NCBI RefSeq assembly: GCF_024730665.1
Contig: NZ_CP084737.1
Location: 248,001 to 312,000 of the forward strand
Length of the DNA stretch: 64,000 nucleotides
From: Coxiella-like endosymbiont
Lineage (GTDB): Bacteria; Pseudomonadota; Gammaproteobacteria; Coxiellales; Coxiellaceae
Reading direction: 5' to 3'
Position 1 is the stretch's first letter; every line of letters starts with the position of its first letter. The notes below the pieces were generated by a model. That model saw only the letters and a program-made list of their open reading frames with translations. It was not told the DNA's origin and did no database searches. Below, in pieces: positions 18,880-29,475 of the stretch. The position numbers and the translations under genes were made by a program.

Positions 18880-19938
18880 ACTAGCGAAATTCGTTGTGTT
18901 AGTCTATTCAGTAAACGGGCTACCGGGGCTGAAATACCTCCGGGCAGTGCCGAGCCTCCCTTATACCACATTTGCGGCTCACATTCTATAATTTGAATTT
19001 TTTTATTTTAATTTGTAGCAAAACCGGTTTAATTTCCAGTTGAAAATGAGTAAATCTGTGAAAAAGAGAATCCCATTGTTCCTGTACAGTCGCTTTAATA
19101 CTAAGCTTTCTTTGACACCAGGCCTCTATATTTTCGTTTATTGGGCATTCAGGGAAGCCCCATAACCCCCCCAGATTCCTACCGGCGGACGCTTCTGAAG
19201 CAAAATATCTCCTTCAGCATTTCTCAACAATAACATATGCATAGCTTGTTTAGGTCGGTTAGTTTTGGCTTTTTTAGCAGGAAATTCCATTTGACGTGAT
19301 TGCTGATAGGCAGAACAACCCGTTTTTAAAGGACATAAAACACATTTTGGTTTTGTGCGTGTACAAATCATTGCACCAATATCCATTATCGCTTGATTGT
19401 AATCCCGGACATGATTTTTAGGTGTGTACTTTTCGGCGAAGTGCCATAACAAATCAATCCCGGTTTTTTGGTTAATAGGAACATCAATAGTACAAAAACG
19501 GGCTAACACGCGTTTTACATTGCCGTCCAAAATAATGGCATATTTGTTCATTCCTAATGATAAGATAGCACCTGCTGTTGAGCGGCCGATGCCAGGCAAA
19601 ACGGATAATGCTGTTACAGTTTTTGGAAAATGACCTCGATACGTCGCATGAATAATTTGAGCTGTTCGATGTAAGTTACGGGCACGCGCGTAGTATCCAA
19701 GACCTGACCAGTGAGCAAGAACGTCATCAATTTTTGCTAACGCCAGCGCTTTTATGGTTGGGAAGCTTTTCATAAAGCATTGGAAATAAGGAATCACCGT
19801 AGAAACTTGAGTTTGCTGCAACATAATTTCTGAGATCCAAACACGATAAGGCGTGATATTTTTCTGCCACGGAAGATCATGGCGACCGCGGTGTTCAAAC
19901 CAATTCAATATCGCTGAAGCAAACTGTTTCGAGTGCAT
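18876..19938 (-). pseudogene. mutY: Adenine DNA glycosylase MutY, two frameshifts
   Basis: MutY removes adenine mispaired with 8-oxoguanine. The first 265 residues are intact and hold the whole glycosylase domain: E37 in SEIMLQQTQ, the helix-hairpin-helix VLPGIGRSTAG, D139 in ILDGN, and the 4Fe-4S cysteines C193, C200, C203, C209. The frame then breaks at C7 on the plus strand (19166-19172; one G too few after GIWGG) and again at T7 (18998-19004). Correcting both gives the C-terminal NUDT-like 8-oxoG recognition domain, ending [19 protein letters not shown] with TGA overlapping yggX. As given, the protein lacks that domain and would have weakened specificity. Confidence 0.88.
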
Positions 19939-20090
19939 ATTTCGTCCATTGACATGTTTGGTATTTAATTTTAAAGGATTGATTGTCTCTTTCCTAACCA
20001 GGATTTTAACTATACGGCCTATTTGATAATAAACATACTGATCGCTCTGAGTAAACTTTTAACTACATAAAGCTCTCCGGTTTTATATCA

Positions 20091-20161
20091 AGCGGGTGAT
20101 GGGGATCGAACCCACATTATAAGCCTGGGAAACTTACGTTCTACCATTGAACTACACCCGC
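20091..20161 (-). tRNA. tRNA-Gly (anticodon CCC)
   Basis: Acceptor GCGGGTG/CACCCGC with T discriminator; the anticodon loop TTCCCAG gives CCC. D loop and T arm (TTCGATC) are standard. CCA is not encoded. Confidence 0.88.
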
Positions 20162-20250
20162 AAAAGTTCATAAGGATGCTACCTAATTTGAAATTAAGAA
20201 TCTAGTGATAACCGAAAGGAGGTAATAAAAGTGTAATATATGCACACGTT

Positions 20251-21205
20251 TCAAAACGTGCAAGAAGGAAAGTGATATTTTTTATTCAAGTAATGAACGA
20301 TTGAATTCATTAAATTTTCATCTTCGCTGTTAAACCATTTTGATTCTGGCCACCGTCTTAGCCATGTAAGTTGACGTCTAGCTAATTGGTGCGTAGCAAC
20401 AATGGCTTTATGACGCATATCTTCCAAACTGTATTCTCCACTGAGATATTGCCACATCTGTCGATAACCTACTGTGCGAATAGCTGGAAAATCAGTATGT
20501 AAATCATTGCGTTGATAAAGTTTCTTTACTTCTCCTAAAAAATTATTTTTTAGCATCTGATCAAAACGTTCCTCAATACGCTGATGCAAAAATTCTCGAT
20601 CCTTCGGAGCAATAATCAGATTGACAAAATTATAGGGCAATGCATTAAATCGATTTGCTATTTGACAATATGATAAAGGTTGTCCGGTTATTTCATACAC
20701 TTCTAAGGCCCGTTTCATGCGTTGAGCATCATTTGGGTTAATACGTGCAGCTGACGCTGGATCAATTTTTTTAATTTTTTGTAAAGCACGGGCCAGCCTT
20801 TTGTATCTGCTTTTAGCTGAATTTTTTTCGAATATTCTCATCAGCAATAGGTAAATCAGAAAATCCCCTCTGCAGTATACTAAAATACAGCATGGTCCCA
20901 CCCACTAATAAAGGGATATGATTTTTAGCATGAATAGCTTTAATTTCTCGTAAAGCGTCTTTATAAAATTGACCTACGGAATAAGGACGTGAAGGATCAC
21001 AAATATTAATTAGACGATGTGATATTTTGCGAAGCACTTTAGCTCGTGGTTTAGCTGTACCAATATCCAAGCCACGATAAACCATGGCAGAATCTACACT
21101 GATAATCCCTAATGGAAATTGCCCCGCTAACATAATCGATAAACTAGTTTTACCACTGGCAGTCGGTCCCATCAAACAAATAACAAGCGATTTTTCTTTA
21201 TTCAT
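20251..21205 (-). pseudogene. miaA: tRNA dimethylallyltransferase MiaA, two frameshifts
   Basis: MiaA adds the isopentenyl group to A37 of tRNAs reading UNN codons. The N-terminal frame (21205-20813) has the P-loop MGPTASGKTSL and the catalytic VDSAMVYRGLDIGTAKP. It stops after ENIRKK at T7 on the plus strand (20822-20828). A short middle frame carries QLKADTKGWPVLYKKL, matching the family's GW block, and a second lost base at 20766-20780 restores the frame of IDPASAARINPNDAQRMKRA through the tRNA-binding LARRQLTWLRRW. Both breaks are one-base losses in A runs of the mRNA. The start overlaps the amiB stop by 8 bp. Confidence 0.88.
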
Positions 21206-22444
21206 TTAGCGGCCCCCCTTCGCTTAATTGCGAATTTTTGTTCTGCAAGCCAGGTTCCCGGTGGGGGCTGTGAACAAAATAATCTCGAATACCTTGCATT
21301 AGAGCAGAAGCAATTCGTCGTTGATATATACGTTTTAATAAACGATGCTCTTCATAAGTATTTGAAATAAAACCAGTTTCTACTAAAAGCGAAGTGATAT
21401 CCGGAGATTTTAAAACGACGAAAGCAGCTTGTTCAACACAATGATGATGCAAGGTTAACGTTGAGTTAAGCGCGTGAATAATTTGCTTTCCAATCAATAA
21501 GCTTGCGTGAATGGTCGCTGTTTGAGATAAATTAATTAATACGGACTTTAATAAGTTATTTTTATCAGTCAAATTCACTCCACCTATAAGCTCCGATTCA
21601 TTTTCTTTTTTGCTAACCATCGCGCTGCTTCACTAGTAGCACCACGTAAAGATAATGCAAACACCGAAGCGCCCTGAGCCTTATGATCTTTGTACGCATC
21701 TGCATGAATAGCAATAAACATGTCTGCTTTATAACACCTGGCAATAGCTAACCGCTGACGCAGAGTTAAATAATAATCGCCATTTCGTGTTAAATAAGCT
21801 TTAAATCCTGGCTGTCGATTAATGTCCTTTTTCAAATCATGAGAAATTTTTAACACGATGTCCTTTTCGTGAACTCCTCCAGGACCTATTGCTCCCGGGT
21901 CGCAACCACCGTGTCCCGGGTCGCAACCACCGTGTCCCGGGTCAATGACTACAATGACATCTTGGGATCGATAAGGTAAAATTTTATGGAAAGGTGTTTT
22001 GTTTTTTGATTTCAAGTTAGACCTACTTAAACAATCATAGGTATCACTAGGTTTTTTAGCTAAAAGATAAATGACTAATTGGGGAGAATTTTTGTGGTTA
22101 CCTTTTAATACAAATGCGTTGATCTTTATTGGATATTTTAAGTCAAAAACCATTCTTAAAATGTTATCTTTATGAATTGCGGTTCGTATATCTTTGATGG
22201 GAGTTTGTTTAAATAATTTGGGTGGGAAAAAACAGGCGAGATGCGCGTTTTGAATATCGAAGACCAAACGGTTAGGATTAGTTAAGGTGAAAAAATGATA
22301 GCGGGATGGGGAAGTCGTTTTAAAAATTAATTTATAATATGCAATATTAGAATAAAATTGCAAGCTATTAATTTTATTGATATTAGTGAGTGCTCCTAAC
22401 GGGAATGCTAACCATAAGTATAAAACAACCCAGTATATTCGCAT
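21198..22444 (-). pseudogene. amiB: N-acetylmuramoyl-L-alanine amidase (AmiB/AmiC type), one frameshift
   Basis: A periplasmic zinc amidase that splits septal peptidoglycan. It has a signal peptide (MRIYWVVLYLWLAFPLGALT), an AMIN domain (about 25-135) and an Amidase_3 domain starting at VIVVIDPGHGG. Zinc ligands are the His of DPGHGG, the Glu of VHEKDI and the His of AIHADA; the catalytic Glu is in LLVETGFIS. The frame breaks at T6 on the plus strand (21606-21611), where one more base would join ARWLAKK to ENESELIGGVNL. The segment with the first zinc ligand is duplicated in tandem (see the repeat). No LysM domain is present. In E. coli mutL lies between amiB and miaA; here the two overlap directly. 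Confidence 0.87.
21894..21942 (-). repeat. 21-bp tandem duplication of the AmiB zinc motif
   Basis: Two identical 21-bp units (21894-21914, 21915-21935) plus a partial third encode DPGHGGC twice before DPGAIG. The insertion is in frame and adds seven residues at the zinc site. Confidence 0.92.
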
Positions 22445-22519
22445 AACCCTACATTAACAATACCTACATGTCTTTGGCAAGTTTTCCTTTCCTTACATTT
22501 TATGATTCTGAGAAAGGAA

Positions 22520-22984
22520 TTATTTTTTGTCAAAGTCTGTGCTCAAATTACAAGAGGGCATAACATTTACATTCACAAATCTTTTGTTGTCCATAATATC
22601 AATTTCAATACAAAAAATTGGTGGTGGTAGGAATTTTCCCGCTTTTTCTGGTGATTCTATCAAAAGAATAGAATCTTTTTTTAAATAATCACTTAAACCT
22701 AAATTCCAACATTCTTCTGTGTCAGTAAGCCGATATAGATCCACGTGCACTACATCAAAAGCTTTCAACTTATAGACCTCAATTAAGGTATAACTCGGGC
22801 TTTTAACAAAACCATTATAACCCAACTCCCGTAAAAAACCACGAATGAGCGTGGTTTTCCCAGCACCTAGTCCTCCAGTTAAATAAACAACATCTCCTGA
22901 TTGGCAATAAGAAGATAACGCTTCACCTAAATCTAACATCGCCTTTTCGGTTGAAATAATTTTTTGTATAGATTGTAATGTCAA
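22520..22984 (-). CDS. tsaE: tRNA threonylcarbamoyladenosine ATPase TsaE
   Basis: A 154-residue P-loop ATPase needed with TsaB and TsaD to make t6A37 in ANN-decoding tRNAs. Visible are GGLGAGKTTLIRG (Walker A, about 38-50), the SPSYTLIEVY block (about 61-70) and HVDLYRL (about 79-85), all family marks. It begins 6 bp after the nnr stop and belongs to the same minus-strand operon. Confidence 0.94.
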   Translation of the reverse strand: MTLQSIQKIISTEKAMLDLGEALSSYCQSGDVVYLTGGLGAGKTTLIRGFLRELGYNGFVKSPSYTLIEVYKLKAFDVVHVDLYRLTDTEECWNLGLSDYLKKDSILLIESPEKAGKFLPPPIFCIEIDIMDNKRFVNVNVMPSCNLSTDFDKK

Positions 22985-22990
22985 TGCCGT

Positions 22991-24460
22991 TTACTTCGTC
23001 GGATTAACTAACAATCTTAAATGGGGTAATAAATCGGACGCCAATAATCCACGTTCTCCGCCTTCTTCCGCAGCACAATCTGCTGCTAATGAGTGAATGA
23101 AAACTCCAAGCTCAGTCGCCTTCAGTAAGCTTAATCGTTGCGCTAATAATCCGCCAATTACACCACTTAAAATGTCACCCATTCCACCAGAAGCCATCCC
23201 TGGATTGCCAACTGGGCAAACATAAATGATTTCGCTATCTCCTTTGATGAGCGTTCCTACCCCTTTCAGCACAACGACACCATGATATTTATTTTGCAAA
23301 GCAGTAACTGCTTTAAAACGGTCTCGTTGTATATCCTGACAAGTTACACCTAATAAGCGGGACGCTTCACCAGGATGTGGCGTTAATATCCAATCATCTC
23401 TTTTGAGTGGATGTTCTGCCAGGAGAGTTAAGCTATCTGCATCAAGTACTTTAGGAAATTTTTTATCTAATAATTTATTTAATAAAGATTTTGCCCAGTC
23501 AGATGTTCCTAAACCAGGACCTACTACAAGCACCATCGCCCGATCAATTAACGGATCGAGATCGTTAGCTTCAGCTACTTGATGACACATTAATTCAGGA
23601 CGTGATCCACTAACGACAGAAACATGCTCTGGACGTGTAGCGACCGTAACCAAACCAGCGCCCACCCGAGCAGCCGCCTCAGCAGCCATTCGCACTGCAC
23701 CACCCATTCCATAATCGCCACCGACAATTAACACGTGCCCATAAGTGCCTTTGTGGGAATCTCGCTCTCGCCTTGGTAATAAAGAGCGCAGATTCTGCCA
23801 TTGCAATAAATAGGTTTTAGGTTGAACTCGCAGAAATAAAGAATCTGAGAAATTTAGGTCATCCAATAACAATTTACCACAATAAGCAGGAGCCTGATTT
23901 GTATACAACCCCCGTTTCAATCCAATAAAGGTTATCGTTAAATCTGCTTTGACAGCACAACCTTGAACTTCTCCAGTGTCTGCGTTGATTCCAGAGGGAA
24001 CATCGATTGCCAACTTTGATTGAGAGGCTTTGTTGATGGCTTTAATAATTTTCGTATAAGGACTTTTTACTTCGCCAGACAGTCCGCTTCCAAGGAGTGC
24101 ATCCACGATAACATCTCCCTTAAAATGAAGCACTTCAGGAAAGGGTCGAATCGGCACTTGGCAGGTTTTCGCAGCTTTCGCTGCGGCGCCACGCAATTGG
24201 GTCGTCGATTCCCCAACCAAATAAGCAGTCACTTTCAAACCATACTCATGAGCCAATTGAGCAATAACAAATCCATCTCCTCCATTGTTGCCTTTCCCAC
24301 AGCAAACAGTAATGACTTTAACTTGAGGCCAGCGCGCAATAAGGGCATCGAAAGCAGCTTTCCCTGCTCGCAGCATTAACTCATCATCATCAACAACCGA
24401 TGCCTCTATCGCTAAACGTTCTAAGTCACGAATTTGGCGACCATGATAGAGTGGTATCAT
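22991..24460 (-). CDS. nnr: Bifunctional NAD(P)HX epimerase/dehydratase
   Basis: A 489-residue metabolite-repair enzyme. The N-terminal YjeF_N domain (about 1-215) epimerises R/S-NAD(P)HX and shows GNNGGDGFVIA, DALLGSGLSG and DVPSGINADTG. The C-terminal ribokinase-like domain dehydrates S-NAD(P)HX with ADP and shows GGDYGMGGAVRMA, GPGLGTSDW, LDADSLTLL, TPHPGEASRLLG and SGGMGDILSGVIGG. The ATG at 24460 follows GGAG closely and lies 8 bp after the rnr stop, so rnr, nnr, tsaE, amiB and miaA look co-transcribed. Confidence 0.95.
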   Translation of the reverse strand: MIPLYHGRQIRDLERLAIEASVVDDDELMLRAGKAAFDALIARWPQVKVITVCCGKGNNGGDGFVIAQLAHEYGLKVTAYLVGESTTQLRGAAAKAAKTCQVPIRPFPEVLHFKGDVIVDALLGSGLSGEVKSPYTKIIKAINKASQSKLAIDVPSGINADTGEVQGCAVKADLTITFIGLKRGLYTNQAPAYCGKLLLDDLNFSDSLFLRVQPKTYLLQWQNLRSLLPRRERDSHKGTYGHVLIVGGDYGMGGAVRMAAEAAARVGAGLVTVATRPEHVSVVSGSRPELMCHQVAEANDLDPLIDRAMVLVVGPGLGTSDWAKSLLNKLLDKKFPKVLDADSLTLLAEHPLKRDDWILTPHPGEASRLLGVTCQDIQRDRFKAVTALQNKYHGVVVLKGVGTLIKGDSEIIYVCPVGNPGMASGGMGDILSGVIGGLLAQRLSLLKATELGVFIHSLAADCAAEEGGERGLLASDLLPHLRLLVNPTK

Positions 24461-24468
24461 ATCTCCAT

Positions 24469-26626
24469 TTAATCACATTCAAGTATAAAGTCAATTTTAC
24501 GACTATCAAGATCGACACGAGCCACAACTACCCGGATAGAATCGCCAAGCCGATATACCCGGCCACTTCTTTTACCTCGCAAGAGATGATGAACATGATC
24601 GTAATGGTAATAATCGTTTTTTAACGCGGTAATATGCACGAGGCCTTCGATATAAATATTATCTAGTTCTACAAAAACACCAAAACCCGTGACGTCTACA
24701 ATACATCCATCAAAAGTTTGCCCTACTTTGTCTAACATATACTCGCATTTTAGCCAATCTACCGCAGCTCTGGTAGCTCTATCAGCACGCCGTTCCGTCA
24801 TTGAGCAATGCTCGCCTAAACTCGTCAAAGTTTGTTCCTCGTAGTAAAACTTTTCCGAAGATTTTTTCTGTAGTATGTATCTAATACCGCGATGAACAAT
24901 CAAATCAGGATAACGGCGTATAGGTGAAGTAAAATGACAATAGTGTTCATACGATAAGCCAAAGTGGCCAGAATTCTCTGGAGTGTAAATAGCCTGGCGA
25001 AGCGAGCGGAGCATTACCATTTGCAGCAAACGAGCATCAGGCCTTTTTTCAATGCGTAATAGCAATTTGTTATAATCCATTGGCGTTGGCTTATCCCCCC
25101 AGTTAAACGCAAGCCGAATCCCCGAAGAAACTGTTTGAGATCGTGCAGTTTTTGTTCGTCTGGGCCTTCGTGAACACGATACAAGGTTGGAGTGTTTTTT
25201 GTCTGTAAAAAATGCGAAGCCGTTACATTTGCCAGCAACATACATTCCTCAATAATACGATGTGCTTCATTACGAGTGACTGGTAAAATACGCTTAATCT
25301 TTCCTTTCTGATTAAATTCGATGCGGGTTTCTGTTGTGTCAAATTCAATAGCGCCACGCGTAATACGCTGCTTCGATAGTTTTTGATACAACTTATACAA
25401 ATTTTTAATATCTGACAGTATTTCCTGATGTTTTGTTTGTTCGCCACGCAACATTGCTACTACCTGATTGTAAGTTAATCGTGCATGAGAATGAATGATA
25501 GCCTCATAAAATTGATAACGACTAACCTGACCTTGTCTCGTAACATGCATTTCGCAAACAATCGATAAGCGATCTTTGTGAGGCTTAAGCGAACATAAGC
25601 TGTTAGATAATACTGCAGGCAACATGGGAATGACTTTTGCCTGAAAATAAACAGAATTGCCGCGCAACCGCGCTTCTTTTTCAAGTGCACTCTCTATTTT
25701 TACATAATGAGATACATCAGCAATGGCTACATAGAGCTCCCAACCATCTACGTTAGGTTTGCAATAAACAGCGTCATCAAAATCTTTTGCATCTTCCCCA
25801 TCAATAGTCACAAAGGGCAAATGTCGTATGTCCTTACGCCCATCTTTATCGCGGTCTGACACTTCTGCAGAAAACCCCAGCGACTCACGCAAAACTTCAT
25901 CTGGCCATCGATGAGGAATTTCGTAAGCGCGAATGGCCAGTTCAACTTCCATACCTGGTGTTAAACGATCTCCCAATATTTCAATCACGCGCCCCATCGG
26001 TTGGCGTCGTCTACTTGGCTGTACAATGATTTCAACAACTACAAATTGGCCAAGTTTTGCTTTATCTTCTTTCCCTGGTGGGATCAGAATATCTTGCGTA
26101 ATTAATTGATTATCAGGATCGACAAAAGCGAGCCCCCCTTCTTCTACGTAACGCCCCACTACTTGGTGGGTATTTCTTTCTAGAACTTCAGCAATAGCAC
26201 CTTCGCGTTTACGCTCCTGAGGATTGCTAATACGAACTAAAACAATGTCGTCTGTGAATACCGTACGCATCTCGCGACCTGGTAAAAAAATATCACTAGA
26301 ACCATCATCCGGAATTAAAAATCCAAAACCGTCGCGATGCGCCTGAACACGACCACGAACGAGTTCCATTTCTTTAACCAACGCATAACTGCCTCGCCGA
26401 TTGCTGATCAATTGACCATCGCGCTCCATCGCAATTAATCGTCTATTCAACCCTTCTCTTTCTTCCGTCTGCTTTAAATTAAATGCCTGAGCTATGTGCT
26501 TAAAACTCACAGGTCGATTAATTTCTTTTAAATATTGAATAATAAACTCGCGACTCGCGATTGGATGTTCATACAAATGAGCTTCTCGTTCTTGGTAGGG
26601 ATCTTTTTTTGATAAGGTTTAATCAC
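24469..26626 (-). pseudogene. rnr: Ribonuclease R, two frameshifts
   Basis: A processive 3'-5' exoribonuclease that degrades structured RNA. Domains in order are a winged helix (about 10-75), two cold-shock OB folds, the RNB domain with DGEDAKDFDDAV (catalytic aspartates) and RRYPDLIVHRGI, and a C-terminal S1 domain (GFGVFVELDNIYIEGLVHI). The frame breaks at C6 on the plus strand (25095-25100): GGG GGG ATA should be GGG GGG GAT, giving LTGGDKPTPMDY. The likely true start is GTG 26626 with AAGAGG upstream and an N-terminus like E. coli (KKDPYQEREAHLYEHPI), but it is out of frame by one A at T7 26604-26610. The Lys-rich tail is missing. Confidence 0.87.
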
Positions 26627-27190
26627 TAGGACCTCTTAGCTCGTTTCAACAACAAATAATAACCCACTTAAATAGTTTTTATTAGAGATCAACCCATACC
26701 GGAGGATACCACTCACAATTTCGGTAAATGAAACGTTATGGTCAAAATTAAGTTTAATAAAATAAATAGTACTCTTTCCCTAAGTGCTCATTAATTAATT
26801 GCATGCACCCATCTTCTCACTTCTATTCATATCATTCACCTCCTTTCAACAACATGTTGATATACCATTTCTAATACATAATTAAAGAAAAGAAAGGCGG
26901 GTTGTTCAAGCTTTATCTGTGTTTTGGATAAAATCAAATCCGCAGCTTCAGTAAAAATACTAGGACAAACCAATTCATGGCTATGTTAACATTGCGAGCC
27001 TGTGGCCCAAAGAAGAGATACAAAGTGAGCCATGATTGACTATAATCTTAATTGATCTCCAATTGGTGCAGAATTACTAAAATATCACATACCTACCCCT
27101 TATCTTTTGTATTTTTCCATTCGATGAGCTTCGCTGTCAATGAGAAACTATCATGTGATATTATATTATCCTTAAAGATCTATAATAATA
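26627..27190. other. No gene seen
   Basis: About 560 bp between rnr and tRNA-Arg. No credible frame or structure was found. Confidence 0.5.
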
Positions 27191-27267
27191 GCCCTGGTAG
27201 CACAGTTGGATAGCGCAGTCCCCTCCTAAGGGACAGGTCACAGGTTCAAATCCTGTCCGGGGCACCA
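27191..27267 (+). tRNA. tRNA-Arg (anticodon CCU)
   Basis: Acceptor GCCCTGG/CCGGGGC, anticodon stem GTCCC/GGGAC around loop CTCCTAA (anticodon CCT), T loop TTCAAAT. The discriminator A and CCA are encoded, unlike the other four tRNA genes in the window. Confidence 0.94.
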
Positions 27268-27285
27268 GATTTATTATATAAATAA

Positions 27286-28682
27286 ATGAGAAAAGACATG
27301 GGGATACGGATAGAGTCTGATAGCATGGGCACGATTGAAGTACCAATTGAAAGATATTACGGTGCACAATCGCAGCGTTCATTAATTAACTTTGCTATTG
27401 GTCGCGAAACAGCACCATTCGAATTAATTCGCGCTTTTGGTATTTTAAAAAAAGCAGCTGCACTTACTAATACTGAGTTAGGTAAATTACCTCAAGAAAA
27501 AGCGAGTTTTATTTTACAGGCAGCTGACGAAATTATTAAAGGCAAACTAAATGACCATTTTCCGCTTAAAATCTGGCAAACTGGGAGTGGTACGCAAACG
27601 AATATGAACGTGAATGAAGTCATTAGTAATCGCGCCATTGAACTAGCAGGTGGAAAATTAGGCAGCAAAGACCCCATTCATCCTAATGATCACGTTAACA
27701 TGTCGCAATCTTCAAATGACACATTTCCCACTGCCATACATATTGCCAGTGCTGAAATGATCACTCACCAACTTCTTCCAGCGGTAAAAATGCTAGGTAA
27801 TGCATTAGAAAAAAATCGAATGATTTTATCGATATTATTAAAATTGGCCGAACACATTTACAAGATGCTGTTCCTTTAACATTAGGGCAGGAATTTTCTG
27901 GGTATGTTGCACAATTAAATCACGATCTGGAGGCTATTCATCAAACTCTGCCAGTCCTTTATCGGTTAGCGCTTGGCGGAACAGCTGTGGGCACAGGTCT
28001 TAATGCCCATCCCCAGTTTGCTAAAAAGGTCGCAAAACACATCGCCAAATTGACAGGACTTCCTTTTTATTCAGCGGATAATAAATTTTCTGCACTCGCA
28101 GCACATGATGAAGCTGTGCTCATCAGTGGTGTTTTAAAAACTCTTGCTTGTTCATTGATGAAAATCGCCAACGATATTCGCTGGTTAGCCTCAGGGCCAC
28201 GTTGTGGAATTGGGGAAATTTCTATTCCTGAAAATGAACCCGGTTCCTCTATTATGCCTGGCAAAGTCAATCCTACTCAGGCTGAAGCGATGACAATGGT
28301 ATGCGTACAAGTCATGGGAAATGATGCAACAATTACTATTGCCGATTCACAAGGTAATTTTGAGCTGAATGTGTTCAAACCCGTGATAGCTTATAATTTA
28401 ATACAGTCAATTTACTTATTAGCTGATGCTTCTCGTTCGTTTAACGATCATTGTGTGGTTGGGATCAAACCAAACAAAGAAAAAATTGAAGCCTACTTGC
28501 ATAATTCCCTCATGCTCGTTACGGCACTAACCCAAATTATTGGCTATGACAAGGCTTCACAGATTGCAAAAAAGGCCTATGAAGAGAATACCAGCCTTAA
28601 AGAAGCAGCATTGCAATTAGGCTATTTAAAACCGGAAGAATTTGATAAAGCAACTGATCCAAAGAAAATGGTCAAGCTTTAG
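27286..28682 (+). pseudogene. fumC: Class II fumarase FumC, one frameshift
   Basis: Fumarase of the TCA cycle, about 464 residues when joined. The N-terminal part carries [14 protein letters not shown] and the [15 protein letters not shown] block; the C-terminal part carries GTAVGTGLN and the signature [11 protein letters not shown]. The break is at A7 (27809-27815): one more A turns EKNRMILS into [21 protein letters not shown], which matches the family. Start may be ATG 27286 or 27298 ([11 protein letters not shown]); the second agrees better with relatives. It follows tRNA-Arg closely and converges with lepB. Confidence 0.9.
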
Positions 28683-28687
28683 ACGAG

Positions 28688-29466
28688 CTACAAGCGGTTT
28701 CCTATCCGTTCCCACCGGACGCGATAATTCTGAGAATCCCAACTCATCCAAATTACTATAGCATGGCCAATAAAATTCTGAAGTGGCACAGCTCCCCATG
28801 AGCGACTATCGTCGCTGTCATCACGATTGTCACCGATCATTAAATATTGCCCTTTTGGCACAATAAAACCTTTAAAATCTTGGGCTGGTCGATCAGGTCG
28901 AAGAATAATGAAATGTTTAGTATCGTCTAAATCCTCTTCATATTCCTCGGCTTTCCATGTATTACCATCATCCCCAATTTCCAAAGTGTCTTTGATAAAT
29001 TTTTGAGGGACTTCCTTTCCGTTGATATAAAGCACTTTATTTTGATAGCTAATATGATCCCCCGGCAAACCAACAACGCGCTTAACAAAAGTGACCACGG
29101 GATTCACTGGCCAACGAAATAACGCAATTTGCCCTCTTTTGGGTTCAGTCACATCAATGATTTTTTTATTCCATAGCGGCAAACGCAAACCGTAATCATA
29201 TTGATTAACCAAAATTAAATCACCAGGTACGATAGTAGGCTCTAAAGAGCCTGTCGGTATGCGGTAAGGTTGAAATAAAAAAGAGCGAATAATTAAAACA
29301 ACTAGTAAAATAGGAAAGAGGGAGCGCGCACAATCGATAATTATAGGAACCTCGACTTTTTTAGCCTGGGGAATTTTTTTACGCGATGCCAAATAATATC
29401 AACAAAACAAATAACGCCAGAGAAAATTGTCAGCAATGCGAGAATGTTAAGAAAATTAAATATCAT
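28688..29466 (-). pseudogene. lepB: Signal peptidase I LepB, frameshift near the N-terminus
   Basis: The inner-membrane protease that removes Sec and Tat signal peptides. From the internal ATG 29392 the frame holds the second membrane segment, the catalytic serine in PTGSLEPT (family SGSMxPT), the catalytic lysine in VKRVVGLPGD and the GDNRDDSDDSR box. The first membrane segment (MIFNFLNILALLTIFSG...) is encoded from ATG 29466 but is out of frame by one base at T7 29374-29380; with one more A it joins as HRVKKKIPQAKK. Either the shorter product, lacking TM1, is used, or the frame is restored. The upstream gene ends 10 bp before ATG 29466. Confidence 0.85.
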
Positions 29467-29475
29467 AGTTCACTC

